Shown here: positions 1-8,871 of the stretch, piece by piece | Layout: each line of letters starts with the position of its first letter | Numbering within the stretch: the first letter of the stretch is position 1 | DNA from: Ferruginibacter sp. | GTDB lineage: Bacteria > Bacteroidota > Bacteroidia > Chitinophagales > Chitinophagaceae | Reading direction: 5' to 3' | DNA length: 64,000 nt | Assembly: GCA_014379625.1 (NCBI GenBank) | Contig: JACMLJ010000035.1 | Location: 1 to 64,000, forward strand | Notes under the pieces: generated by a model | Databases searched by the model: none | Seen by the model: only the letters and a program-made list of their open reading frames with translations | What the model was told of the DNA's origin: nothing | Made by a program: the position numbers and the translations under genes

Positions 1-650
1 AGCGGGTTTTGATTGTTTGCTTTTGTTGCGTCCAGCCCACTCCCAAAACCAGCCTGGTTGTCACCATTGGCAAAAGGAATTCCATCAACTACATAGAGCG
101 GATCGCCACTGCCTGAAATAGAACTGGTTCCTCTAACTCGTATTCTCACAGCCCCCCCTAGTGAACCATTAGCTTGTTGTACCTGTAAACCCGGGGCACG
201 GCCTTGTAAAGCTGCATCGAAACTGGGAGCCGGTGTACTTGTGAGGACTTTAGATTCTATTTTAGAAACAGAACCTGTCATATACTTTCTTACCTGTGTA
301 CCATAGCCCACCACAACTACTTCGCTTAATTGCTGATTACTTTGTTCCAGTTTCAATTCTAAGACGGATTGACCAGCAACTCCCACTTCCTTTCTCAGAT
401 AAGATGCAGATGTGAAAAGCAATATTGCACTTTGTGAGGGTACTGAAATTTTGAAAGTACCATCTGCCCCGGTCTGTGCAAAAGTTTTTGTGCCTTTAAC
501 AGTAACCGTTACCCCCGGTACCGGTGCCCCATCTTTTGAATCAGTCACTTTCCCGGAAATTACACTTTGCGCCATAGCTACTACCGATAATAGTAGAAAT
601 GCAATTGTTTGCATAAAAATTTTGTAGAGATTTTGCATTTTCTTTTTCAT
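1..650 (-). CDS. SusC/RagA-family TonB-linked outer membrane receptor, N-terminal part (cut by window edge)
   Basis: Outer-membrane receptor that, with a SusD lipoprotein, imports oligosaccharides using TonB energy. Only the first ~216 residues are here; the rest lies left of the window. Reading from 650 leftwards gives a signal peptide ending near VVAMAQS, then a carboxypeptidase-D-like domain (SGKVTDSKDGAPVPGVTV, about residues 30-105), then the SusC signature QLSEVVVVGYGTQ and the plug start with LQGRAPGLQV and IRVRGTSSI. The second in-frame Met (MQNLY) is an alternative start. It sits downstream of a tandem palindrome at 819-859 that probably controls it. The amylase and Nudix regulator upstream on the same strand suggest a starch or maltodextrin substrate; that is inference from context. 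Confidence 0.93.
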   Translation of the reverse strand, partial: MKKKMQNLYKIFMQTIAFLLLSVVAMAQSVISGKVTDSKDGAPVPGVTVTVKGTKTFAQTGADGTFKISVPSQSAILLFTSASYLRKEVGVAGQSVLELKLEQSNQQLSEVVVVGYGTQVRKYMTGSVSKIESKVLTSTPAPSFDAALQGRAPGLQVQQANGSLGGAVRIRVRGTSSISGSGDPLYVVDGIPFANGDNQAGFGSGLDATKANNQNP

Positions 651-818
651 TGTATATTTTTTTTAAAAAAAATGGCCGGGGAATTATTGGCAAAATAATA
701 AAGCCTAGGAAAGTATCTTTTTATTAATAATAAAAAGTAGTTCATCTCATAAGCAGGCATTTTCGTTTTATTCCATATAGCAACCATTATCGTTGTGTAA
801 AATAAAGGCTTTTTAATA

Positions 819-837
819 TTGTGTAATTATTACACAA
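819..837. promoter_or_regulatory. Palindromic operator 1 upstream of susC
   Basis: TTGTGTAATTATTACACAA: perfect 9-bp arms around one central base. It lies about 170 bp upstream of the susC start. A second copy follows 5 bp later and a half site TTGTGTAA sits at 793-800. It is likely the binding site of the Nudix-type regulator encoded next door, because a related palindrome precedes the amylase-regulator pair. Binding is inferred. Confidence 0.6.
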
Positions 838-842
838 TTAAA

Positions 843-859
843 TGTGTAATAATTACACA
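843..859. promoter_or_regulatory. Palindromic operator 2 upstream of susC
   Basis: TGTGTAATAATTACACA: perfect 8-bp arms around a central A. It is the same motif as the neighbouring palindrome at 819-837, centred 23 bp away, about two helical turns, which would place two dimers on the same face of the DNA. It probably regulates susC. Confidence 0.6.
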
Positions 860-1021
860 ATGTAGGACGTTTTTTTGTAATTCCAATTAATTGTTAAATT
901 ATTTTATTGGAAATTAAAATTATCCTGCAACGGGCAATCTTAACTAATCATTTCGGTACAATGACAGGAAATGGAGGGGCTTCGCTGCACTATAAATAAA
1001 TAATCAAGCCCCATTTTTTAG

Positions 1022-1762
1022 CTAAAAATCAATACCTACCCATTTTTTCTTACGCTTTTCATACTTTTCGTAATTAAACTTGTATAACTTTCCCGGCCGG
1101 TGCGGCACGTCCTGCTCCATTTCCTCCAGGTCTACAAGGAAATCCATAGAGAAGAATTTTTTTCTGAAATTCCGCCTGTCCATTTTTATATCCAATATTG
1201 CTTCATACAAATTCTGGAGGTCCCTTAAGGAGAATTTTTTGGGTAATAAATTAAAGCCCAGCGGATGCTCCTGCACCCGCTTTTGTAACTGCTTTAAACA
1301 ACTGTCAAATATTTGCTGGTGATCAAAAGCCAGGTCCGTTACATTTTTTATATCGTGCCAGTGTAGTTCATTGTCCAGGATATTGAGCTTGTGGTGCTGC
1401 ACGTTGATCAGCGAACAATAAGCTACGGTAACTACCCTTCCCGCCGGATGCCGGTTTACCGTTCCAAATGTGCTTACCTGCTCAAGATAAACATCACTCA
1501 GCCCTGTTCTTTGTTTTAAAATTCTGTAGGCTGCGGCATCCAGGTCTTCTTCCGGAAAAACAAGGTCGCCCAATAATGACCATTTTCCTGCAAACTTTTT
1601 CAGGTCACTTCTAATGAGTAATACTTCTAGTTTGGCTTCATCAAAACCAAATATTACACAATCCACTGATAAGGCAATGCGGTTGGTATTTTCAACTTCA
1701 GACTGTATTACCTGAAGTGTTTTAATGTTTTTTGCGGGTGATGTTTTTTCTCCTGTTATCAT
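1022..1762 (-). CDS. Nudix-domain transcriptional regulator (NrtR-like, winged-helix C-terminus)
   Basis: DNA-binding regulator of the NrtR-like group: an N-terminal Nudix fold used as ligand sensor (about residues 25-150) and a C-terminal winged helix (about 165-246, with FSLRDLQNLYEAILDIKMDRRNFRKKF). The Nudix box is degenerate: the usual REUxEE core reads RILKQR after GDLVFPEEDLDAAAY, so hydrolase activity should be lost. Members of this family in Bacteroidota control sugar-use genes (for example the arabinose regulator AraR). Its gene follows the amylase gene by 15 bp on the same strand, so the two are probably cotranscribed, and palindromes lie before both that operon and susC. A starch or maltose ligand is inference. 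Confidence 0.85.
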   Translation of the reverse strand: MITGEKTSPAKNIKTLQVIQSEVENTNRIALSVDCVIFGFDEAKLEVLLIRSDLKKFAGKWSLLGDLVFPEEDLDAAAYRILKQRTGLSDVYLEQVSTFGTVNRHPAGRVVTVAYCSLINVQHHKLNILDNELHWHDIKNVTDLAFDHQQIFDSCLKQLQKRVQEHPLGFNLLPKKFSLRDLQNLYEAILDIKMDRRNFRKKFFSMDFLVDLEEMEQDVPHRPGKLYKFNYEKYEKRKKKWVGIDF

Positions 1763-1777
1763 ATAGCATATTTTAAT

Positions 1778-4657
1778 TTAATGAACGGTAAGATTGAGCG
1801 GTATGTTAAAATTTTTACCGGCTGTAACGGTGAATTTTGCACCGGTTCCTATCGTTTGGGGGATATTTAAAATACATTCGCCACCCGACTGCGGACTTAC
1901 AATAATTTCAGATCCCGCAGGCAGGGGTGAGGGGGGAATTGAATTATAGATCCAGTTGTTGGCATTGTTCCAGTTACCACTGCCGATAAATGTATAAATA
2001 TTGGATGGTTGATAAATGTACAAATGGTATTCGCCGGGTTGCAGGTTGATGCTTTGCGTTGCAGAAGCGATAGTAAATGTACTGCCCGTTGGCCCGTTAA
2101 TTCCCGTGCCGCTGCCATTAGCCTGGTAATTATACCAGTTACCGGCTGTTTGAAAAGTGATGGCCCTGGTTTGTGGCACTATATCCAAATTTGCTATTAC
2201 GGTTACCCGCATTCCATCGGGTGCAGGGTCCGCTATCTGGAACCTTTTTACCAGGCCCGCGTTGTCGTAAAAATCATAGGTAAAAGCCGTATTATTAAAA
2301 ACAGCGGGGTTGGATAAACGCAGGTTGATGAGCCTGGAGTAGGCATTGAATAATTTTACCCGGTTAGGCATGGCCATATAATGCCAGTAAGCTGGTTTAT
2401 TAGCAACCCTGTCACCACCATAAAATATGGATACATCATATCCCCTTTCCCCGAATTGCCAGATCATTTTTGGTCCGGGTACTGTAAAGAAAAGCGCCGC
2501 CGCTGCGGCTTGCCTTTCAAGTGCAATATCCAGCGATTTCACGTTATAGCTGCCGTTGCTATTTCCATACTGCAAATTTTTGAACATCAGCCGTTCTTCA
2601 TCATGACTCTCCATATAGCCGATTTCAGACGGGGTGGTAAAAGATTGCTGGCCGCTGTTATACACTATTTTAGAAAAATCGGACCCGCTGGCATAGCCCA
2701 TGGTTGCTTCATTGTAACTGTCGGTATTTTTCCCCCATAATATCCACCCTTTGGCGGCATATTCCTGCTCCTCCTGCCGCTGCGTGCCTAAGAATTCCAA
2801 AATCATATAAGTGCCGGGATGGTTTGCAATTACATAGTCAAAATAGCGGTTTAAATTTGCTACCCTGCCTGCATCATAGTTTTCGACTGTAGTTTCATTG
2901 CCCGGGGTTTGGGTAAACCCCTTTGCAAGGTCAAAACGAAACCCATCTATTTTATATTCGCTCACCCAATAGTCGAGTGATCTTTTAACTAAGTATTGTG
3001 TGGCGGTGGATTCATGATTCATATCTTCGAATACGCTATACGGGTGAGGAGCAGTTCGGTTAAACCAGGGGCTGTTGATGGCGGGCTTACCTGCACCTGC
3101 GTCCCAGTATAATTTTCCCTGCGGTGTACTATAAGCATCCAGGTGGTTATACACCACATCCAATATAACCGCGATGCTGTTTTTATGACACAGGTCAATA
3201 AATTCTTTAAATTTATTTTTTGTTCCATATGCTTTATCAAGGGCCAGGTAAAAAGTAGGGTTATACCCCCAGCTTTCATTTCCGCTAAATTCATTCACCG
3301 GCATTAGTTCAATGGCATTGATACCGAGCCTTTTAAAGTAGTTGATGGTATCAATCAGCATTTGATAATTCCGGGCATCCCCAAAATCACGTACCAGTAA
3401 TTCATAGGTGATCAGGTTTCGTTTGTCTGGTTTTGCAAAATTGGTTACCTGCCAGTTATAAGTGGGGGCGCAGGGCTGCAATACACTCACCAGGCCATTT
3501 TGCGCTGGTGATACATTGGGGTTAACCGGGTAGGGTTTCGGTTCTGGATAAGTTGCAGTTGATATGTATTGGTCATTAACAGGGTCAAGTATCTTTTCCC
3601 CATAAGGATCTGCCACATAAATAGCATTGTCAACAAGGTATTCAAAAGCATACTCTGTGCCCGGTAAAAGCCCATTCACTGTTAACCAATAGTAATTGCC
3701 ATCAGGCGTTTTATACATACGGTATTGAGGCTGGTCAGTCCAGTTGCTTCCCGGAAAATCGCCGATCACTACAGCGTTGTTCTTATTGGGGGCATACAGC
3801 ACCAACGTTGCCGAAGCGCAATTCGCGGCATAATTAATTCCTTCCACCACCCCGGAGGGTAATGGCGCTATCACTGATTCCACCGGCACATAAAATTGAA
3901 TGGTATCATAATAACTTACACCGCCTGATACCAGCTCTGCTACAATTCGCTGATTGCCGGTAGTTGTAACAGTTGGATTGCCGGAAATTGCCGTGTTACC
4001 CGTTACCGGGCCGTTAATTAGCACCCCGTTGAAGTACAGGTTTATTGTTCCCCCGCTGGTAGACGCTACCGCTGTAACCGGTACAGGTTGACCCTGTGCG
4101 CCCGTAACCGCCTCGTTTGCCAAGTTAAAGGCCGGAATTATAAAAGGTTGTGTAAACTGAATACGAGGCTGGCCTGCAGGGTAGATCGGGATAAACATAT
4201 CCGAACCATCGGTATTGACCTGCTTTTTCACTAAGTTTGAATTTGCATTCGCATCCCTGAAAATGATATTGACCGTATTGATCGTTTCGCCGGGCTGAAC
4301 CCCAAAAAAACTTCGGATATTATTAATAGTATACTGGTATTTATTGTTACCAAGTGACAATGCTTTTAAAGCCGGGGTAGTGCCGCCATAAGCGCCGCCG
4401 CCAGTGCCATTTACATAGCGCCATTCCCGGCCACCATTATTACTCAGGTTGGTGGTAACCCCGCAGTGTACATAAATATTATTAGGATCAGTATAGTTGA
4501 ATAACCCCTGGTTGCCCTTAGTGGCGTCTACTGTAAGGGTTAGTGTTGAATTATCGTTGGGAAACTGTGGCGACCATGAAAGTAATTGGGCATCGGCAAA
4601 CCCGAACAAAAAAAGGACAGGGAGCAAAAAGAGACTTTTTCTCATACGGCAATTCAT
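1778..4657 (-). CDS. Secreted GH13 alpha-amylase family glycosidase
   Basis: Exported alpha-glucan hydrolase, 959 aa. Signal peptide MRKSLFLLPVLFLFGFADAQ; translation may begin at that inner Met (4645) rather than 4657. Then beta-rich N-terminal domains (about 24-270), a CBM48/E-set-like domain (about 280-360, LVLYAPNKNNAVVIGDF), and the GH13 barrel (about 412-780). Catalytic residues are visible: nucleophile Asp576 (DGFRFDLAKG), acid/base Glu621 (MILEFLG) and Asp686 (MESHDEER); the first GH13 signature is DVVYNH (500-505). After the C-terminal beta domain comes an extra ~80 aa module with GSGNWNNANNW, similar in style to other secreted proteins in this window; no clear type IX sorting domain was seen. 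A palindrome at 4670-4690 lies just upstream. Exact specificity (amylase, neopullulanase) is not resolved. Confidence 0.92.
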   Translation of the reverse strand: MNCRMRKSLFLLPVLFLFGFADAQLLSWSPQFPNDNSTLTLTVDATKGNQGLFNYTDPNNIYVHCGVTTNLSNNGGREWRYVNGTGGGAYGGTTPALKALSLGNNKYQYTINNIRSFFGVQPGETINTVNIIFRDANANSNLVKKQVNTDGSDMFIPIYPAGQPRIQFTQPFIIPAFNLANEAVTGAQGQPVPVTAVASTSGGTINLYFNGVLINGPVTGNTAISGNPTVTTTGNQRIVAELVSGGVSYYDTIQFYVPVESVIAPLPSGVVEGINYAANCASATLVLYAPNKNNAVVIGDFPGSNWTDQPQYRMYKTPDGNYYWLTVNGLLPGTEYAFEYLVDNAIYVADPYGEKILDPVNDQYISTATYPEPKPYPVNPNVSPAQNGLVSVLQPCAPTYNWQVTNFAKPDKRNLITYELLVRDFGDARNYQMLIDTINYFKRLGINAIELMPVNEFSGNESWGYNPTFYLALDKAYGTKNKFKEFIDLCHKNSIAVILDVVYNHLDAYSTPQGKLYWDAGAGKPAINSPWFNRTAPHPYSVFEDMNHESTATQYLVKRSLDYWVSEYKIDGFRFDLAKGFTQTPGNETTVENYDAGRVANLNRYFDYVIANHPGTYMILEFLGTQRQEEQEYAAKGWILWGKNTDSYNEATMGYASGSDFSKIVYNSGQQSFTTPSEIGYMESHDEERLMFKNLQYGNSNGSYNVKSLDIALERQAAAAALFFTVPGPKMIWQFGERGYDVSIFYGGDRVANKPAYWHYMAMPNRVKLFNAYSRLINLRLSNPAVFNNTAFTYDFYDNAGLVKRFQIADPAPDGMRVTVIANLDIVPQTRAITFQTAGNWYNYQANGSGTGINGPTGSTFTIASATQSINLQPGEYHLYIYQPSNIYTFIGSGNWNNANNWIYNSIPPSPLPAGSEIIVSPQSGGECILNIPQTIGTGAKFTVTAGKNFNIPLNLTVH

Positions 4658-4669
4658 TTAGCAACGTTT

Positions 4670-4690
4670 AATGTGTAAATTAAACACATT
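4670..4690. promoter_or_regulatory. Palindrome upstream of the amylase-regulator operon
   Basis: 7-bp arms AATGTGT and ACACATT separated by AAATTAA. The core TGTGTAA resembles the two palindromes before susC (TGTGTAAT-N-ATTACACA) but the spacing and inner bases differ slightly. It ends 12 bp before the upstream Met codon of the amylase. It probably lets the Nudix regulator control its own operon; inferred. Confidence 0.5.
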
Positions 4691-4802
4691 ATAGCATATT
4701 GCAAAGGATTATTTATTTTATTTTTTTAAATTGAATTTCCTTTTCGCATATTTGCTTTACCGGCGGTTCTAAAATTTTAAACTTTGAAGCAACAAATCAA
4801 TT

Positions 4803-6968
4803 ATGTACCAGCAAGAACAAACAATAGTGCTTCAGCAAAAAACCGCTGTTTGGTTGCTATCCGTAAACGGTGGGAATACAACAGAAATAGTTAGCGCCGA
4901 TATTGAAACCTTAAAAGACGTTCTCCGGTTTCACGAATACCGCTACTATGTACAAAATGACCCCCTCATCAGTGATGCTGAGTATGACAGCTTATTTAAA
5001 TTATTGCAACAATTTGAAAAAGAAAACCCTTCTTTAATTACACCCGACTCTCCCACACAAAGAGTGGGTGCGGGTTTGGTAAATGATTTTGTAAAAGTAG
5101 CACACCTGGTCCCGATGTTATCCCTTGAAAACTCTTACAATGCCACCGACCTGTTGGATTGGGATAGAAAAGCAAAGGAACTGGCCGGGCTTGACGAAAT
5201 TGAATATTGCGTGGAACCAAAATTTGACGGGGCCAGTATTTCATTGATTTATGATCATAACCTGCTGGCAAGGGCGGCTACCCGTGGAGATGGCGTAGTT
5301 GGTGATGATATCACACTTAATACTAAGCAAATAAAATCAGTGCCGCTTTCGGCCAAATTCAGCGGTTATGGTATTGAGCAGGTAGAAATAAGGGGCGAAG
5401 TGCTGATCAACAAAAATAATTTTAAAAAATACAATGATAAGCTGATCGAAGAAGGAATTCCCCCATTTGCCAATCCAAGAAACTCGGCGGCGGGCTCTTT
5501 ACGCATAAAAGACACTGCGGAAGTGGGAAGGAGAAACCTGGAAGTTTTTTTGTACCATGTAAGTTATGCTGCCAACATTGATAACCGCAAGCCGGTTATC
5601 AGTCAGCAAACAGAACTACACGAGGTAGCCGTACAGCTTAGCACAACTAACAACGGGCAACCGCTTACTCATTCCGGTATGCTTGAAATGCTTTGGCACC
5701 TTGGTTTTAGAAGCCCCAAAAAAGAAATGAAGGTAGTAAGGGGGATAAGCGGCGTGATTCAATATGTGGAAGAGTTTGAAGTCAAAAGGGATGGCCTGCC
5801 TTATGAGATAGATGGCATGGTAATAAAAGTGAATGATTTGGGCCTCCAGGAAAAGCTGGGAATGACCTCCCACCATCCCCGTTGGGCAATTGCCTTCAAA
5901 TTTAAAGCAAGACAGGGGACCAGCGAATTACGATCGGTAGAATTCCAGGTGGGAAGAACGGGCGCGGTAACGCCGGTTGCCAAGATAGCTCCTGTACTGG
6001 TTGGCGGCGTTACCGTAACCAGCATTTCCATTCACAATGAAGAGTATATGAAAGAAAAGGACCTGATGCTGGGAGATACCATTTTAATAGAACGCAGTGG
6101 TGATGTGATACCGCAGATAGTAAAATCATTTCCTGAATTGAGAACGGCCACCGGAAGCAGTATTCAATTCCCAACAGAATGCCCGGTTTGTGCCCATCCC
6201 TTATTTAAGCCTGCAGGAGAGGCGGTTTGGCGTTGTATCAATATCAATTGTGAGGCACAGGTTGTAGAAAGGATCATTCATTTTGTAAGTAAGGATGCGA
6301 TGGACATCAAAAACTTCGGGGACGCCAATGTCCGGAAGTTTTACGAGATGGGTTTATTAAAAGATGTTCCGGGCATTTACCGGCTCAGCTTTGAAGCCAT
6401 TGGCAAATTAGAAGGATTTGGCAAAAAATCAATTGACAACCTGCAGACCGCCATTGAAAATTCCAAATCACAACCGTTGCACCGGTTGATCTATGGATTA
6501 GGAATCCGGTATTGCGGGGAAAATACCGCCAAAACACTTGCCAACGCAGTTACCCACTTACTGGATTTCAGGGATTTGAGTGAAGAGCAGTTGCAAAACC
6601 TGGAGGATGTTGGCGTAAAAGTAGCCGGAAGCGTTTATCGCTTTTTTCATGATGCCGATAATTTGCGGATGCTGGAAGACCTGGAGCAGTTAGGTATTTC
6701 ACTGAAGAATCAAAAAAAGCAAGCCAATATAAGTAATTCGCTGTCGGGCCAGGCATTCTTGTTTACCGGGAGCCTTGTTCAATTAAAAAGAAGCGATGCG
6801 GAAGAAATGGTGGAAAAAAACGGGGGCAAAATACTGAGTGGCGTAAGCAGCAAATTAAATTACCTTGTTGTAGGAGAAGACGCCGGAAGCAAACTGGAAA
6901 AAGCAAAGAAGATCCAGTCTATAAAAATAATTACTGAAGAAGAATTTATAAAAATGCTACCTACTTAG
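4803..6968 (+). CDS. ligA: NAD-dependent DNA ligase
   Basis: Seals nicks during replication and repair, using NAD+ to form an enzyme-AMP intermediate. Domain Ia is at about 33-90 (YYVQNDPLISDAEYD); the adenylation motif EPKFDGA puts the catalytic lysine at Lys140; OB fold (VEFQVGRTGAVTPVA); a four-cysteine zinc finger (CPVC ... CININC, about 460-482); helix-hairpin-helix repeats; C-terminal BRCT (about 640-720). At 721 aa it is longer than the ~670 typical of the family: about 30 extra residues precede domain Ia, so a later non-ATG start is possible, and about 30 residues are inserted near 260-295 (before LTHSGMLEML). Monocistronic. Confidence 0.97.
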   Translation: MYQQEQTIVLQQKTAVWLLSVNGGNTTEIVSADIETLKDVLRFHEYRYYVQNDPLISDAEYDSLFKLLQQFEKENPSLITPDSPTQRVGAGLVNDFVKVAHLVPMLSLENSYNATDLLDWDRKAKELAGLDEIEYCVEPKFDGASISLIYDHNLLARAATRGDGVVGDDITLNTKQIKSVPLSAKFSGYGIEQVEIRGEVLINKNNFKKYNDKLIEEGIPPFANPRNSAAGSLRIKDTAEVGRRNLEVFLYHVSYAANIDNRKPVISQQTELHEVAVQLSTTNNGQPLTHSGMLEMLWHLGFRSPKKEMKVVRGISGVIQYVEEFEVKRDGLPYEIDGMVIKVNDLGLQEKLGMTSHHPRWAIAFKFKARQGTSELRSVEFQVGRTGAVTPVAKIAPVLVGGVTVTSISIHNEEYMKEKDLMLGDTILIERSGDVIPQIVKSFPELRTATGSSIQFPTECPVCAHPLFKPAGEAVWRCININCEAQVVERIIHFVSKDAMDIKNFGDANVRKFYEMGLLKDVPGIYRLSFEAIGKLEGFGKKSIDNLQTAIENSKSQPLHRLIYGLGIRYCGENTAKTLANAVTHLLDFRDLSEEQLQNLEDVGVKVAGSVYRFFHDADNLRMLEDLEQLGISLKNQKKQANISNSLSGQAFLFTGSLVQLKRSDAEEMVEKNGGKILSGVSSKLNYLVVGEDAGSKLEKAKKIQSIKIITEEEFIKMLPT

Positions 6969-7067
6969 TGGATTTTTTTTATATATTTATAGTGTAGCCA
7001 TTCTATTGAAACAAATTTCGTGCAGTGGATCATTCGCCTGCACAGCACCAGTTAAAATCATAAGTAT

Positions 7068-7631
7068 ATGATTAAAAAAATTCCGGGCGAAACGTGGAAA
7101 CAGCTTCAGTTTATTGGTCATAAGCAACTTCGGAAAAAGTACGCGGTTTCTTCAATGGGCCGGGCTTGCAGTTACTCCAACGACCTGACTGAAGACGGAA
7201 AAATTTTAAATGGTTCCCTTACTTCCGGTTACAGAACGTTAAACCTTCACCTCGAAAATGGCAATGGAACCATCTACCTCCACAGAGAAATCGCAAAACT
7301 TTTTTGCAAAAAATCTTCTCCAAAGTATAAATTTGTAATTCATCTCAATCACAAAAAAGAAGATAACAATTTTGTCAATCTTAAGTGGGCAACCATGGAA
7401 GAAGTAGGAAGGCATCAGCAAGACAGTCCGCAAAAAATAGCCTACAAAAAACGACAGGCAAATAAAACAGAAGGGTTGAAATTGAATGTAACAAAAGTGA
7501 AGTCAATTAAAGAAGCGATCAATAATCCCAAACGCAAACTAACCTACAAACAAATGGCAATGAAATACAACGTTAGTGAAATGACGCTGTATAGGATTAA
7601 AAGTGGAGAGAACTGGGGGAAAGTGAAATAA
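7068..7631 (+). CDS. NUMOD4/HNH endonuclease-like protein
   Basis: 187-aa protein related to free-standing homing/HNH nucleases. Residues 5-45 resemble a NUMOD4 DNA-binding motif (PGETWKQL ... YAVSSMGRACSY); 85-130 resemble the HNH_3 core (YLHREIAKLF ... HLNHKKEDNNFVNLKWAT), where the expected NHxxxxxxxN pattern is present as LNHKKEDNNFVNLKW; the C-terminus (157-185, LTYKQMAMKYNVSEMTLYRIKSGENW) is a helix-turn-helix. Such single genes occur scattered in Bacteroidota chromosomes and in phages. It lies between ligA and a strong terminator, not inside a recognisable phage. Activity and target are unknown. Confidence 0.8.
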   Translation: MIKKIPGETWKQLQFIGHKQLRKKYAVSSMGRACSYSNDLTEDGKILNGSLTSGYRTLNLHLENGNGTIYLHREIAKLFCKKSSPKYKFVIHLNHKKEDNNFVNLKWATMEEVGRHQQDSPQKIAYKKRQANKTEGLKLNVTKVKSIKEAINNPKRKLTYKQMAMKYNVSEMTLYRIKSGENWGKVK

Positions 7632-7645
7632 TAAAGAAAAGAATA

Positions 7646-7682
7646 AAAAAGGAATTGGTTAACTGAACCAATTCCTTTTTTA
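7646..7682 (+). terminator. Rho-independent terminator after the HNH gene
   Basis: Stem AGGAATTGGTT / AACCAATTCCT (11 bp, perfect) with loop AACTG, preceded by an A-run and followed by TTTTTT. The A- and T-runs make it usable from both strands; on the plus strand it ends the HNH gene 15 bp after its stop codon. Confidence 0.88.
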
Positions 7683-7709
7683 TTGGTTTACTGCAGGTAA
7701 TATAAAATT

Positions 7710-8372
7710 ATGCTATCAGCAACAGCTATACAATTCTTAAAAGACCTTCAAACAAATAACAACAAAGCCTGGTTTGAGCAGAACCGTCCTGTTTACGAAG
7801 CATCCAAGGCAGCTCTGCAGGATCTGGTGGCTGAATTGATCCCCGCCATTGCAAAATTTGATGCACCAATTGGAAGCTTATTAGTAAGGGATTGTACTTT
7901 TAGAATAAACAGGGATGTACGTTTTAGCAAAAACAAAAGCCCTTACAAAACTAATATGGCCGCTTATTTTAGCCGGGGCGGAAAAAAAGCAAGTGTAGCG
8001 GGTTATTATTTTCACTTTGAGCCGGGCAAAAGTTATGCTGCTGGTGGTTTTTATAGTCCTATGCCACAGGAACTCGCCAAAATACGGCAGGAAATTGATT
8101 ATGGTTTTGACGAATGGAAAAAGATCCTCCATAATAAAACATTCAAAAAATATTTTCCGGAAGGGGTGGATGGAATAGAACTATTGGTGAGGCCGCCTAA
8201 GGGATATGATGAAAATAACCCGGCCATCCATTACCTTAAAATGAAACACTTTATAGTAAGCAAACCATTTACGGATACCGGACTGCAAAGTAAAACACTC
8301 GTGAAAGATGTGGCCAAAGTATTTGAAACAATGAAGCCGATGATTGATTTTTTAAACAGGGCGGTTGGGTAA
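7710..8372 (+). CDS. DUF2461 family protein
   Basis: 220-aa protein matching the DUF2461 (TIGR02453) pattern: FLKDLQTNNNKAWFEQNRPVYEASK at the start, then RDCTFRINRDVRFSKNKSPYKTNMAAYFSRGGK (about 60-92) and the YYFHFEPGKSYAAGGFYSP block. The family is widespread in Bacteroidota and other bacteria and has no established biochemical role. It stands alone behind the terminator of the HNH gene, with no partner that would suggest a pathway. Confidence 0.9.
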   Translation: MLSATAIQFLKDLQTNNNKAWFEQNRPVYEASKAALQDLVAELIPAIAKFDAPIGSLLVRDCTFRINRDVRFSKNKSPYKTNMAAYFSRGGKKASVAGYYFHFEPGKSYAAGGFYSPMPQELAKIRQEIDYGFDEWKKILHNKTFKKYFPEGVDGIELLVRPPKGYDENNPAIHYLKMKHFIVSKPFTDTGLQSKTLVKDVAKVFETMKPMIDFLNRAVG

Positions 8373-8871
8373 ATTTCATTGCTTTTTCATTACAGGGCTT
8401 TTTCAATATACAACTTTACAACCGCCTGATGGGTTACCATCGGCATACCAGCCGGTGCTTTTTTCAAACCTGTATAATGAACCAAATGTATGCGAATGGC
8501 AGGAATCTTTTTAGTCGGGGGTGGTGTGTGCGTGCATCCTGAACCGATTTCCTGGCTCAAAGATAATTTGTTGCCTGTTGAAATTACTGCTTCCGTTCAT
8601 CAAAAAAAAGCCTGGAATGTTTTGTTCAATTACAGATTTTACCTCATAAAAGAGTGGCCAGAGATAAAAATCTCCGGCCTTGCTTACCTCTGAAACCACA
8701 AGAAAAAAAGTTATGATATTTTTATAAGGATATATTACAGTAAAAAGTACAACACACAGATAGATAAACTATTGGGAAGGGCTTTCATTAAGATTGGAGA
8801 AAACTACGTAACTGAGCAGAATGTAAAAATAGTATTTTTCTTTAATAAATATGATTTTTTTATAGGAAATT
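8373..8871. other. Intergenic stretch without a convincing gene
   Basis: About 500 bp between convergent genes. It holds the hairpin at 8656-8679. The minus strand from about 8500 down to 8396 reads as a protein-like run (...VHYTGLKKAPAGMPMVTHQAVVKLYIEKAL, then stop) without a start codon and without a family I recognise, possibly a gene relic. Short open frames on both strands at 8490-8700 look spurious. Confidence 0.4.
8656..8679. repeat. Strong hairpin GGCCAGAGAT-AAAA-ATCTCCGGCC
   Basis: 10-bp arms with one A-C mismatch and an AAAA loop. There is no T-run directly behind it, so it is not a standard intrinsic terminator. The right-arm sequence ATCTCCGGC recurs at 9811-9819 on the far side of the cupin gene. 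Confidence 0.45.

Noticed and set aside
412-627. Plus-strand open frame at 412-627
   Set aside because: Lies on the opposite strand of the susC signal-peptide region; low complexity and no family.
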